Below the pieces are notes generated by a model. The model ran no database searches and was not told the DNA's origin. It saw only the letters and a list, made by a program, of their open reading frames with translations. Both the position numbers and the translations under genes were made by a program. 64,000 nt of DNA, taken from the NCBI GenBank assembly GCA_024291935.2, contig CM044306.1, forward strand, positions 17,059,001-17,123,000, given 5' to 3'. Numbering within the stretch: position 1 is the stretch's first letter; each line of letters starts with the position of its first letter. The stretch comes from Okapia johnstoni. Its lineage: Eukaryota > Chordata > Mammalia > Artiodactyla > Giraffidae. Of the stretch, positions 12,946-45,000 are shown piece by piece.

Positions 12946-13984
12946 CACTCCTTTTTCTTGAGAACTTCTTGCTCACCCCTTGAGACTCACCCCGGTTGTC
13001 CCCTGCTTTAGGAAGCCTTTCCTGATCCCGGGCAGGCGGGGCTAGCAGTCTGTCCATGAGTTCCCACTGCATCTCGGTGTGTCTGTCCCCGTCATCACAT
13101 CACTGTATTGTAAGGAGCTACTTGTCTCTTTCCCCAGGAGACTATAAGCTCCTCGAGGGGCTGTGTCTTCTTCCTCAGCATACACCCCGCACTTGACGCT
13201 GGCTCTACACCCAGCAGACCAGTACATGTTCAAAGAACGCTGTGTTAGAAGATCCTGCAGTTCTCTACAGCGTGACAGGACAATCTAAAAGCAAGACCTT
13301 CCTCATTCAGAAAGCCTCAACCTGCCACCAGTCTCTGGATTTAGAGGCGCTTTCTTGTGGGCAGATAAGGGATTGTTATATCTTTCTGTTTTAAGTATTT
13401 TGTCTGCTATTAATAATACCTGTTTTAGTGAGTATTGGCCTGGCATATCTTTTCATCCTTTGTTCACAATCTTTCTGTGTAATTTTGTTTTGTCTCTTTT
13501 AGTTAGTATCTAGCTGGATCTTTTAAAATCCTGTCTGATTGTTTGACTTTTAATGTAAAGCGGTCTTCATCTATTCGTGTGTATTGTGATTAATGATGTG
13601 TTGATACTTTGACTTATTTTTGCCACCGTAACCTGTGTTCTCATTTTATAGTTACTGTTCTTTTTCTTTGCTTCTTTTTTCCTTCTTCACCTACCTTTTG
13701 TTAGAGTGATCAAGTCTTCTATTTTTCCTTCTTTACACTTGCGGTTTGGAAACTGACTTGTATTACTATTCTTATAGGTAGTTACTCTTAAATTTTAACA
13801 TACATACTTAGTTATAGTTTCTTCCTAATGAAATGTAAAATGTTCACATGTAAATTTCACAAAATGGCAAGGCTCATATCACTCTACCCACTGGACAACC
13901 CACCCCACCCTTCTTTCTTATCTATATTATCTAAGACTTAATATAGTTTTGTTTTGAAGTAAATAGAACTAGAGAGCAGTTTAT

Positions 13985-14116
13985 GTATTTTTTTTTAATT
14001 TTTATTTTTTTGCCGTGAAGCTTATAGGACCTCGGTCCTTTGACCAGGGATTGAACCTGGGCTGCAGCAATGAAAGCACTGGGTCCTAACTTCTGGACCA
14101 CCAGGAAATTCCCTAA
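13985..14116 (-). mobile_element. Short tRNA-Glu SINE
   Basis: Antisense: T-rich start, TTTGACCAGGGATTGAACCT box, end GGACCACCAGGAAATTCCC. Confidence 0.75.
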
Positions 14117-14769
14117 AACTTAATGTTTTAAAGTGGTTTAAGCTGATTTTTTTTAACATTCAATTGTTGATTAAATTGACCAACATCGTATCAATTTCTG
14201 TGCCCACCATTGTTTCTTGTATCCCATTTCTTCTCTGGTTTACTTTTCTGCTTCCAAAAGCACATCCTTCAGTGGTTCTTTCAGTGAAGGTGGTACTATC
14301 TTTCCTGGAACTCTTGTTTTTTTGTGTGTGTATTGTGTGGGTTTTTTTTTTTTTTCTTTTAATCATTTTAAGAAAATGAAATGACCTGTTAAAACTTATC
14401 TAGTTAAAAATGGTAACACTCCCAGGAACATGTACTGGTGTAACTCCACCAGAAGTTTGACCAATTTATTGCTGAGCCAGCCCTTAGTGATGAGATCCCT
14501 CATTTTTAGTTCTTGTTCTTCCTGCCTACACAGGCTAAGAAATCATTACCAACAGTGAGCAGACCCTGCGGGTAACATAGGGATAGTAATATGGACATGG
14601 ATAGTAATATTGCTCAATTCCTAGAGTTTCAGGTACCTCTGCCAACAAGTTTTTATCCTAGAAAGGAAATGAGGATGCTTAGGTTCCTGAGGAAGGGCCA
14701 GGAGCATCCTGATTTTAGCTTCAAAAACATGTTGATGCTCTAGTTGTATAAATTAGGCCTCATTTGTTT

Positions 14770-14960
14770 CTGCAGGTAACTTACCTCTCAGAGCCTTAGT
14801 TTCATCTGAAAAGTATCATCAACCCTGCAGGGCGGTTGTTCATCAATAACATGGACAAAGCACCTAACACATGCCCAGCACACAGAGACCTTTAATGAAT
14901 GGTGGTGACTATTATAGCCCTTGACACTTAGGAGACTCTCATTGAATATCTGTTGAGTGA
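14770..14960 (+). repeat. MIR-like fragment
   Basis: TTACCTCTCAGAGCCTTAGT followed by the AACACATGCCCAGCACACAG type tail. Diverged. Confidence 0.5.
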
Positions 14961-15729
14961 ATGCAGGAACATGCTAGCAAAGGCTTCATTGAGGAGACAG
15001 GTGAGATCTGGGCAGATAGCAGTAATAAAGGAAGAAGACGCTCTTTACAGAAGGAGCAAAGTGAGCAGAGGAAAAAAATCAAAGCTTACCCATTGCTGCT
15101 CAGGCAAGTGAAAGGATCGGTGCAGCTGAAACAGAGACTGAGGGTAGGGTCTTGGAGAGGGTTGGCAGGGCAGGAAGAAGGGCTAGGGAATGCATGGGGA
15201 TCGCTGGGTCCGCCTGGCCAGATGGCTGCTTTGCCTGGCCAGCTCACTCTGCCCGGCACTTGCCCTTGGTTCCCCTTCCTGCACACCCCTTGTTCTTGAT
15301 AGGCAGAGGCTGGCCCAGTGTGGCCTAGTAGCCAGGCAAGCTGAAGGCTTAAAAGAGGAAGCAGCAGAAAGAGATTGGTTTTCAACTAATATCTTATTAA
15401 GGAAGTTGAGTCATTCTACTTCTGCTATTTGTCTCCTCTGGGCATTCAGAGGACAAGTTTTTGCTTCCAGATGAAATCTCATGAGAGGGATTTGCCCTGG
15501 TCTGCTCTGGCCCCTCAGTGGACATTTTATAGATGGCCCTGTATTTCTGTTTGATACACAGCAAACCAAGGCTTAAAGTGTTGAATGCCTTAGGTGAGGC
15601 TTGATGGGTTGGCTGTATGGTGCTGAAACAGAGAAGTCCCATTGTCTCAGTGATGGTGTTCATGAGCTTGGTCACGGGTAAGGGAATGAACTTTGATTTA
15701 GCATCGTCTCTTGGCCAAGCAAGCTAACT

Positions 15730-15870
15730 GGAGAGGCAACAGCACGAGTCCAGCCGCACCTCTGCAACTTGTCACCGTGTGACTGTTTTGGCAGGCTACT
15801 GAACTTCTCTAAACCTCAGTTTTCATTCTGAAATTGACACTAATAATGGTGGTGCTTAGGAAATATTAAC
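15730..15870 (+). repeat. MIR-like fragment
   Basis: Pattern CCTCTGCAACTTGTCACCGT then TTCTCTAAACCTCAGTTTTC, typical of MIR. Confidence 0.55.
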
Positions 15871-16539
15871 TATCATTCTGAATCGAAGTCATCTAGCCTT
15901 CAAAAAATCCTGACAAATCAGTGGCATTTGGGGATCTAGAAGGAACCTCAAATGATTTCCTAGGTCAGTAGTTTTCAAACTCTTTTCCTTGAAGACCTAG
16001 GATGCTGGAGAGATCCTTAGTGGATGGAGGCAAGCTGAGTGTGTGGGGCCCTTGCCCACCTTCAGCAGAGCAGCTGTCTCTAATTTGAGTTATGTGTCAG
16101 TTGCACATTTCCAGGTCTTTTATATTGTGAGGGTTGAGGTATGATTTCTTTTAATAAAAATGGTCCTGTTGCTTTTTAATAAAAAGCCTCCACGCCTAGA
16201 ACTCGTATCTTCTGGTCCCCAATCTGGTGTTTTTACTGTCCTTACTAAAACAGGGAACTGAAATATGATACATTTTAGAAAGGTCATCACCACTGAAGAT
16301 CAAAATTTTAAACATTACTCTGTGCCTTCCAGTTTAATCAAGCAATCATTTCATCTGAACCCCATTCCCCGTCCCAGAATCCTAGGAAGAGAAAGTTTGC
16401 TGTCAGAGAAAGCATTGCTGTGATGGTCTCAGACAGGAACTAATAGCACTTTCTACAGTGATAGAGATATTCTGTGTGAACTCTCCTATATGGTAGTTAG
16501 TATAACTGAAGAACTGATTTTTAAATTTTATTTAAAATG

Positions 16540-16718
16540 AATTAATTTGAATGTCACCTCCTGTACAGCACAGGGAACTCTGCTCAATGCTATGTGACAG
16601 CCTGAATGGGAAGGGAGTTTGTGGGAGAATGGATACATATATGTGTATGGCTGAGTCCCTTTGCTGCCCATGTAAAACTATCACAGCATTGTTAATCAGC
16701 TATACTCCAATACAAAGA
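16540..16718 (+). repeat. L1 3' end fragment
   Basis: CCTGTACAGCACAGGGAACT ... AATCAGCTATACTCCAATAC. A Bov-tA lies directly at its 3' end. Confidence 0.7.
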
Positions 16719-16875
16719 GCCCGCCAGGCTCCTCTGTCCATGGGATTCTCCAGGCAAGAATACAGGAGTGGGTTACCATTCCCTTCTCCAGGGAATCTTT
16801 CCCACCCAGGGATCAAACCCAGGTCTCCTACATTGCAGGCAGATTCTTTACCATCTGAGCCACCAGGAAAGCCTC
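16719..16875 (-). mobile_element. Bov-tA SINE
   Basis: Antisense; GCCAGGCTCCTCTGTCCATG through TTTACCATCTGAGCCACCAG. It sits in or at the end of the L1 piece. Confidence 0.85.
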
Positions 16876-16974
16876 CGATACAAAATAAAAGAAAAATAGA
16901 AACATAAAATAGAGTAAATGTAAACAGCCATGTGGCCAGTGGCTGCCATACTGACAGTGCAGCCTGACAGTATA

Positions 16975-17105
16975 GAGCAGGGGTTGGATGGCGGTCCCTG
17001 GCCACTGGGCATTAGAGTCATCCAGAGAACTTGTCAGAAGTACAGATTCTGGGCCTAATGCCCAGTGACTGACTCAGTAGACCTAGGGCAAGTACGTTTG
17101 AGAAC
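16975..17105. repeat. MER5A-like DNA transposon relic
   Basis: GAGTCATCCAGAGAACTTGT ... ACAGATTCTGGGCC ... ACTCAGTAGACC follows the MER5A pattern. Confidence 0.5.
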
Positions 17106-20094
17106 CCATCTAGTTATTGTAACTTACAGTCAGGTAGGATAGCACTGCCTTGGTGAGCTCTTCCTTGGCATAGAAGAATTGGGCCAGAATCAGGCATTTA
17201 GCCCTGGCCTTGGCCTTCTGGGGAGACTAGAACCACCTTCTGAGGAATGTCAGATCTTTGGGGAAGGTGATGAAACTTATGGACCTCTTCCCCTGGAAAA
17301 ACACCAATCAAGTTCCTAGGGCTCCCAGACCTCCCTGAAGCCATCCTTGAACCCACGTTGAAAACTCCTCGGCTTGGACAGAAGATCTTTACTAAGCTGG
17401 GGAGGGAGCTGAGCTGGAGCCCAGGGACCTTGTCCACTGCAGCTGTGTCACGCAGATGTGCCCAGGGGTTGACCTGGTGCTCTCCCCATCATTCCTACCC
17501 CCAGGCCCCTCCGAGGGGTCACGAAGACCCCTCAGAAGAGAGGGCAGGCAATGTACGTGGATCAGGCCCTACAAGAATACTGACTTAATTCTGCCCCTTT
17601 CCCTTCCTCTTGTGTGTTCATGACCTTGTGAGTGAGCCGAGCGGGTGTGGCTGTTGCCACTGCTCACATCCTCAGCTCTGACACACGGAGCAGAGGGAAG
17701 AGTGCATCTGAGGCCTGAGTGGAGCTGTGGAGAGCATCCAGCTGAGTAATGAATCAGGATTTTGACTTGCCTTCAAAGGCAGAGACACAGCAGGCTCCCA
17801 CTTAGTCCTCACTTCCCACGAGCTGCAGGAGTGAGAGAAGGGGCAGAGCTGCAGGGCTCTGGGCTGGGGCAGCGAGCTGGGCCCCAAAGCCCAGAGCTGG
17901 GCAGGCCCACCCAACCAGCAGTCCCAGGCTTAGTGCAGAACCCCATGTTTTGTAGATCAGAACCCACGTGGAAGTGGGGAGGGAGTGAGGAAGCAAGCGT
18001 GTGTACATGTCGAGAGCTGCTGTCCGGCCAGAGTGTCCTGAGAATAGCCTCTTGAACTTGGAGACAATCGATGAGAGTCTGAGTCATGGTCATGTGGCAC
18101 CAGAAAGGCAGACACAGGAGAAGCCATACAACTCCCGGGCCGTGATTTTGTGCCCCCCAGGAGGCGAGGGTCAGCCTGTTTTCCCCGTGCCCTTCACAGG
18201 TTCAGCGGCCAGCTGCTGGGTTAGCTAGCTTCTCAGGCTCCCTTGTTCCTCTCTCTGCCTGCCAGGCTGCCGGGTGAGTCATCAGGGCACTGCAGAGGAG
18301 GCGGCCCCGACCTCAGCTGCCTTGGCCTCGGTTTCTCTGGGACGGGGAGCCTGGAGTGCTCGCAGAGGGACGACCAGGGCCCCTGGCCAGCTGCCCACCC
18401 AGCCACCAAGGTGAAAGGACAGCTCGTCGGGGAGGGGCGCCCCACAGCCTGTCTGGAGGAGCGCCAGCTCCGGGTGAGCCATGCCAGGCAGGAAAGGCCA
18501 CGTGAGCCCAAGTGCAGCTTGGCTCTAAACAGCTGGGTGCCTCAGAACAAGACTGACCACTGGCCATTTCTCTCACTGTCCAGTGAGACTCTGTCTTCAT
18601 CCCAAGATGCCCAGCATCATCCTTGATTCCCTCCTGCAGCCAGCACCCCCTGTGCTCCGCTCTGCTGCACACCAGGGACACCACCTCTGCCCTCAGGAGC
18701 CTTCTGCCCAGGGAGGCCCATGACATTCCCCCTTGCCTGTAGCCCAGAGACTGGGGAGTGGACAGCACAGCCCAATAGGCCCGGCCCCGCACGGCCCCAT
18801 GCAGACTGGTGATCTCCAGCAAGTCTCCGCCTAATTAGGCCTCCATAAAAATGAGGAGATTGAAGCAGTGTCCCTGTAGGCATACCTCTAATACTGTTAG
18901 GTTTAGCTTGCTGGGGGTCTGTAAGATCTCGTTTCTCTTATAAAGAGGCTGAGAGAGGTAGGCCCTACTCTAGGCCCTGGATCAAGTCCTTTTGGAGATG
19001 GACAGGGGCTGCAGAGGTATGGAGTGGGATGAAAGTACCCTTACAAGTAGAACAGCCAGCCTTGGAGGGCTTTCACCTAATTGAAGTCAGAGCACCCTTT
19101 AGACTTCTTAAGGTCATCAAGAAACAGTGAGGCCACCCATTCAGCCGCCTGAACATCCAGCCTGCAGGACCACACCAGCATCCAGGCTGAAAGCTGGAGC
19201 CACTCTGAGTTCAAAGCTAGCAGGTTCTTAAAGGCAGAGATGTGAGCATCAAATTCATAGCAACTGACAGACCTTCCCCCACCCACCACACCCCAGTCAA
19301 GCTGCCTCAGCCTTTCGTGTCTGCTGTGATGAGGCAGATGCTGTAGGCAGGAGGTTTCAGCCTAGAGTTTCCCAGTGTCCCACTGTCTCTTGGAAGTTTC
19401 CAGCTTGATCAGGCAAAAGGGCACAGGTATAGAGGCCTGGCTTCCCGCAGTCTGTCTCGTCCCTCAAGAGCAGACGGAGGCGCGATTCAGGATGAATGGA
19501 GCTACCGCAGAGAAGACGTCATCTGTTAGCAGCAGACTGAGGACCAAGCTGCCATCAAAGAGCACTTATGAAAGTGTCTGCAGTCACTGCCTTCTTAGGC
19601 TTTGTCGCAAACAAGTCATGACCTGGTAGGGCACTGCCCTTGGGAGCTCAGAGCCCCAGTCTTTAAAAACTTTCCCAACTGCTAACAGTCTCAGGGCAGC
19701 GCTGTTCTGTTTTGTGACCACTCCAGCCCACGTGCTCTTTGCACAGATTGTCACAACAGTACACTCTCTCTCCCATGTGGCTCTGTGGGAACGCAGAGCT
19801 GGGGGAAACAGAGCCCAGAGAGAGATGAATTCTTGTGCTTTGTCCTCATATTTCTAGAGGTGTCAGTTGGTGGTGGGGTGCATGGGCTCTAATAGAAATT
19901 CCATTACTAATGGTGCCTGAAAGAAAAATGATACCCAAAAGAGGTTTTCAGCAAGTGAGTTTGGACATTACAGAAGGAAGCATGTCAGTCCCTTCTGGAA
20001 AGCCACAAACAGATGCAGCTCAGGAAGGGAGCCAAGTACTGGCGTTGCTGCTTGCATGGTTTTTAGGTTTGACAAGATTTCATATGTATCTCTA

Positions 20095-20165
20095 TATAAT
20101 GTGTGTATATATAAATAGACACACACACAAATCTATATATATACACACATACTCACATATGTACA
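20095..20165. repeat. TA/CA-rich simple repeat
   Basis: Mixed (TA), (CA) and (TATG) runs in MAP3K14 intron 1. Confidence 0.7.
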
Positions 20166-20661
20166 TGCATACCTCTATCTGCAACTTGGGAACAAAACAA
20201 AACCTCGATTCTCTCCACTTGGAGAAAAGCCCTCAATGGGTGGCACAGGCATGTCCTCTAAGAAGGCAAGTCTTGTGCAGAATCGGTGAGGTGACTAATG
20301 GCTTTGGAGTATGGGATCCACCACCCTGTTCTGCGGAAGCAAAGTTCACCACAAAACAAACAGCAGAAAACGACTCAGCCATTATTTACATAGGCAAGAA
20401 AGAACCAACCCAGACATTGATCCACAGCTGTCCCAGAGGAGGTGGGCTAGAGTTCTCCTTGTGGAATGGAGGGGAAGAGCTGGTGGGGCCAGGGGGCTCA
20501 CCCCACATGAGACTGTGGCGAGGTTGCCATTTGGATCATTTGGAGGATAAATACATGTGGCCTGAGGGGGCGAAGGCCCTCTGCCCTCTGCTTTTCTCCT
20601 CCCACTGCAGCCTGCCCTGGGGTCTGGGGGTGACCTGCTCTGCGTGTGGTCTCTCTCGCAG

Positions 20662-40675
<20,014 letters not shown>

Positions 40676-41430
40676 GTGTGTTTGGGCTGTGGTTGTCTCC
40701 ACTCCCGCCTGCCTGTGCCCTGAACCTCACATCCTACCAGCTGCCTCCCTCTGGCTTCTTGATGGGACCTTATCCAATCTTGCCCTACCCTGGGCAAAGA
40801 CTGTTTTCAGCCCTTTCCCACCACTCCTTCCAGTGACACTTCCAGTCCTACCTCTGGGCTATTCATTCAGTCCAGTTAGACAAGACGCCCCGCATGGTGA
40901 CAGCTGGGAAGTCCCTGGCCGAACAGTTCCAGGCTGAGGGGAGGAGGAGCAGGGCGCCAAGGGCTGGGCACTGACCAAGCAGGGGTAGTGGAGGCAGACT
41001 GCATGCCCAGAACCAATATTGTCCCACTCACTCCGCTGTCCCTGAGGCCTGGCTCCCAAGGAACTGGACTGGGAGTGGGCCTGAACTGCCGGCCTTTCCA
41101 GCCACCTGGGTGTCTACACTTGCTCAGAGATGGCTTTCCCAAAGTGGATTCCCTGGCATTGGGACAGAACCTGAGGATGGATGTCACTGGCACACAGGGT
41201 GCCTTGTCTAATCTGGCTCTACAACCGAATCTATGCCCAATTTCGTGTGCACAGATACATGTGCACTCCCTGGGGCAAAGGTGGCAAGCTCAGCAGGTTC
41301 TTGGAGGATCCTGGGCACGCAGAAGGTGCAGCGGCCTTGTGCTAATGGGCCCAGGACAGATCCAAAGCTCAGCCTAGCAGACCTCAGGCTTACCAGTCGC
41401 CATCGTCTACCCATCTGGGCTGGCAGCAGA
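40676..41430. other. MAP3K14-SPATA32 intergenic gap
   Basis: About 0.75 kb of unique sequence without a recognisable gene or retroposon. GC content and CpG density rise toward the SPATA32 promoter. Confidence 0.6.
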
Positions 41431-41880
41431 GAGCAGCGCCGCCTGGATGTCTCCCAAGAAGGAGCTCCGGCTGCGGGGCGAAGAGGAGCCCCCTTCTCTG
41501 GAAGACTTCCCGCACAAACCGCCAAGCCCACCCACACGCCACGGGGCTCACGTCAGGGACGTCACAGAGGCGGCGACATCACAGGCACCGGCCCCCCTCC
41601 CCTGCATCTTTACCGCCCCCACAGCCTGCCACCAAAGAGCGCACTGGAGGCGGAGGGGCAGCAGCCACCAGCCCGCTCCCCGCCTCCCGCACAGAGCCTC
41701 GGTCAGCATGGGGGTGACAGGTGGGAGCGGGCGGGCGCGCGGCGGGGCGGGGCTGGGGCCGGGCGGGAAAAGTGAAAGTGAGGGCGGGGCTCGGGGGGCG
41801 GGGATCGGCTGCGGCGGAGAGGAAGGTGGACCCCAGCCAGACCCCTCGTGGTCCCCGCGGTCCCCGCAGATGAGGGGCGG
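41430..41880 (+). promoter_or_regulatory. CpG-rich promoter region of SPATA32
   Basis: CpG-dense sequence with several GGGCGGGGC-type GC boxes (41735-41800) surrounds the SPATA32 start codon at 41708. Two CGTCA half cAMP-response elements lie at 41551-41555 and 41560-41564, about 145 bp upstream of the ATG. No TATA box is obvious. CREM-type control through such sites is well known for spermatid genes; its use here is inferred. Confidence 0.5.
41708..41720 (+). CDS. SPATA32: SPATA32 coding exon 1 (13 nt of coding sequence)
   Basis: ATG at 41708 encoding MGVT plus the first base of Gly5, then GTGGGA. It matches the recalled human N-terminus MGVTG, and joining to 51666 restores the conserved GFPCC motif. 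Confidence 0.8.
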
Positions 41881-41924
41881 TGCTACTCTGGCCACCACCC
41901 AGCGTTGGCCCTGCGCTGCACACG

Positions 41925-41976
<52 letters not shown>

Positions 41977-41980
41977 CGAC

Positions 41981-42014
<34 letters not shown>

Positions 42015-45000
42015 CAGATACACGTGCACACCGAAGGGTAAAAGCGTTCTGGACACCCAGAAACAGTAGAGGCCCTGTGCCCAGGAAGCAATATATGAAT
42101 TACCCCAAACTGCAGAGGAAACACCCCCGCTCCAAATCAAATCAAGTGTTTCCGTGGTTGGTGCTTGAGGCTTTTGCAGAGAAAGGGAGTGTGCTTCAAC
42201 AGATACTTATTGAGCCCCTCCGTTGTGCTTTGCACTTCGCTCTGTACCCTTGAGCAAAGACGGTTTCCCCTCAGGGCCCTGGATGTCCCAGGTTTCTAAC
42301 AAGGGGGCCCAGATCTTCCCCACCCCCGGATTGGAGGCTTTTTTCTCAGGGCCTTCTCTCCCAGGACGACATGGGCCAGCCTTCAAAACCTGCCAAAAAT
42401 CAACAACCAGAGAACAGCTCTCCCCTCAACAAACAAACGATGCAGAAAATGATGCAGACATCTTAGATCTCTCATGCAATGTATATTGCATCCCCTTCTC
42501 TCTTTTTTTTAATCTTAGAGGACTGTATTTTATTGTATTTTTAATTGAAGTATTGTTGATTTACAATGTGTTAATTTCAGATGTACAACACTGATTCAGT
42601 GATATATATGTATATATATATATTCTTTTTCAGACCCTTTTCTCTTATAGGTTATTACAAAATATTGAGTATAGTTCCCTGTGCTATACAGCTGGTTGGT
42701 TATCTATTTTAATATATAGTAGAGTGCATATTATTCCTATCCACCCACCCCTACTGCCTTCCCCTTGAAAGTGAAAGTGTTAGCTGCTCAGTCCTTTCCA
42801 GTTCTTTGCAACCCCATGGACTATAGCCTACCAGGTTCCTCTGTCCATGGGATTCTCCAAGCCAGAACACTGGATTGGGCTTCCATTTCCTTCTCCAGGG
42901 CATCTTCCCAACCCAGGAATCAAACTCAGGTTTCTTGCATTGCAGGCAGTTTTTTTACTACCTGAGCCATCAGGGAAGTTGCTTTCCCCTTTGGTAACCA
43001 TAAGTTTGTTTTCTGTGTCTTTGAGTCTCTGTTTTGTAAATAAGTTCATTTGTTGTTTGTTTTTTAATTTCTGCATGTAAGTCATATCATATTTGTCTTT
43101 CTCCGTCTGGCTTCTTCACTAGTATAATAATCTCTAGCCATCTGTGTTCCCTGGAGAAGGGAACGGCTACCCACTCCAGTATTCTGGCCTGGAGAATTCC
43201 ATGGACTGTATAGTCCACAGGGTCGTGAAGAGTCAGACATGACTGAGAGACTTTCAGTCACTCACTTCATCCATGTTACTGTGAATGGCATTATTTCATT
43301 CTTTTTTTATGACTGAATAATATTCCAGTGTGTGTTTGTGTGTGTATAGCACATCATCTTTATCCATTCATCTGTTGATGAACATTTAGGTTGCATCCAT
43401 GTCTTGACTATTGTAAATGCTGTAATGAACATTGGGGTGCAGGTATCATTTCAAAATAGAGTTTTCTCCAGATGTTCTCCAGTGGAATTGTAAGATCTTG
43501 TGGTAACTCAATGTTTAGTTTTTTAAGGAATCTCCATACTGTTCTCATTGGTGACTGCACCAATTTACATTCCCACAAACAGCGTAGGAGGGTTTTTTTT
43601 TCTTCACACTCTCTCTAGCATTTATTATTTGTCAGCACTTACTCTTACTCTGTGCTAGGCCCTGAGTCTAATGAGTTAACTAAAAATTAAAATGTGGGTT
43701 AGACAGCTAGGTATGTCACAGAGATAATGACAATGGAGATTTGAGTTGGGCTGTCAGGCATGAGTAGGATTTTTGTCAGTAGAGAGATTTTCTGAGTATC
43801 AGAAACAGCATGTGCAAAGGCACTGAGGCACAAAAGTTCCCACCATGCTCCAGGGCCTCTTGAGCTTGGGGCAAGGCAGGGAACTGGATACCAGGAGATG
43901 AAAAAAGAAGGCAGAGGTCAGCCTATGCAGGATCTTTGAGGCCACCCTAGAGTCTGGATGTGAGCAGGTGTGATGCAGCAGGCTTGTTCTGCAGTCACTG
44001 AGATGCCCAGGTTGGGGCCAGGGTCGGGGGGAATATGGATCAGTAGTCCATACTGGATTACATCAGCTAGAGGCCTAGAGAAATTTCAGCCAGCACAGTG
44101 GGTAGCACCATGGGGTTTGGAGCCGATCTGACTTGTGTTCAGGTCGTGGTGCTTTTCTTAAGAGCTGTGTGACTTGCACAGACTTCCTCATCTATGAGAG
44201 AAGAGTCGTGGCCACCTGTGCAGAGTGTGGCTCTGAGGGTTGAATGCTTGCAAAGCACTCAGCACCGAGTGTTGAGGGAGTCATGAGTCCTGGGTTTGTG
44301 TTGACTTTGGTGTCGGAAGAGGAGAGAGGCAGTGGGGATGGAGAAAGGATGTGCACTAGGTCATTGATAGTGGTGGGACTGTCAGGAGCTGGGGAAGTGA
44401 GGAGGTTGCAAGTGACCCAGGTCTCTAACTGGAGTGACAGGATAAATGATGAACCAGGGAGAGGAATTTATCAAGAGATGAGAGATTGGAAAAGAAGACG
44501 GGTCAAACATGCAAAACTGTATTGGCCATCCTAGAGTCTGGACACCAGGTTATGAACTTAGGCCAAAAATGGGAGATAATCTGAAGGGTTTCACAGGGTG
44601 AGAGGAATAAGGAAACCATTCTCTTTTTAAAAATAATTTTATTTATTTATTTATTTTTTGGCTGCACCGAATCTTCATTGCTATGCAAAGACTTTCTCTA
44701 TTTGTGGCAAGCAGGGGCTACTCTCTAGTTTTGGTGCACAGGCTTCCCATTGTGGTGGCTTCTCTTGTTGCAGAGCATGGTCTCTAGAGCATGGGCTCAG
44801 TAGCTGTGGCACATGGGCTTAGTTGCTCCATGGCAGATGGGATCTTCCCAGACCAGGGATCCAACTTGTATCCCCTGCATTGACAGGCGGATTCTTAACC
44901 ACTGGACCACCAGGGAAGTCCCAGGAAACCATTCTTTGCACAGACTTTTGCTGAGAATCCACCTTGTGCCTGACTCTGTGTAGAGGATCAGAGATTCAAA

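Larger units (their letters stand above)
1..20661 (+). other. Upstream non-coding DNA, probably MAP3K14 intron 1
   Basis: No exon with conserved coding sequence was found on either strand. Exon 2 of MAP3K14 starts with a splice acceptor, so this DNA is most simply its first intron; in human that intron is also tens of kilobases long. It holds MIR, L1, BovB, Bov-tA and tRNA-Glu SINE copies separated by unique AT- to GC-balanced sequence. No CpG-island promoter is visible here. Confidence 0.7.
42510..43630 (-). repeat. L1 3' segment, antisense, interrupted by two Bov-tA
   Basis: Complement of L1 3' UTR and ORF2 end (ATTTACAATGTGTTAATTTC ... ATTCCCACAAACAGCGTAGG). Bov-tA copies sit at 42763-42980 and 43148-43265. 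Confidence 0.75.

Noticed and set aside
17762..18626. Several overlapping 90-170 codon frames on both strands near 17.8-18.8 kb
   Set aside because: GC-rich intronic DNA with long frames on both strands by chance; no motif, no splice sites that join them.
41579..42124. 181-codon - strand frame with a Thr-His run
   Set aside because: The run is the complement of the TG microsatellite; low complexity.
41447..42253. 268-codon + strand frame over the SPATA32 promoter
   Set aside because: Passes through a TG microsatellite (Cys-Val run) and CpG-rich promoter DNA; composition is not protein-like.
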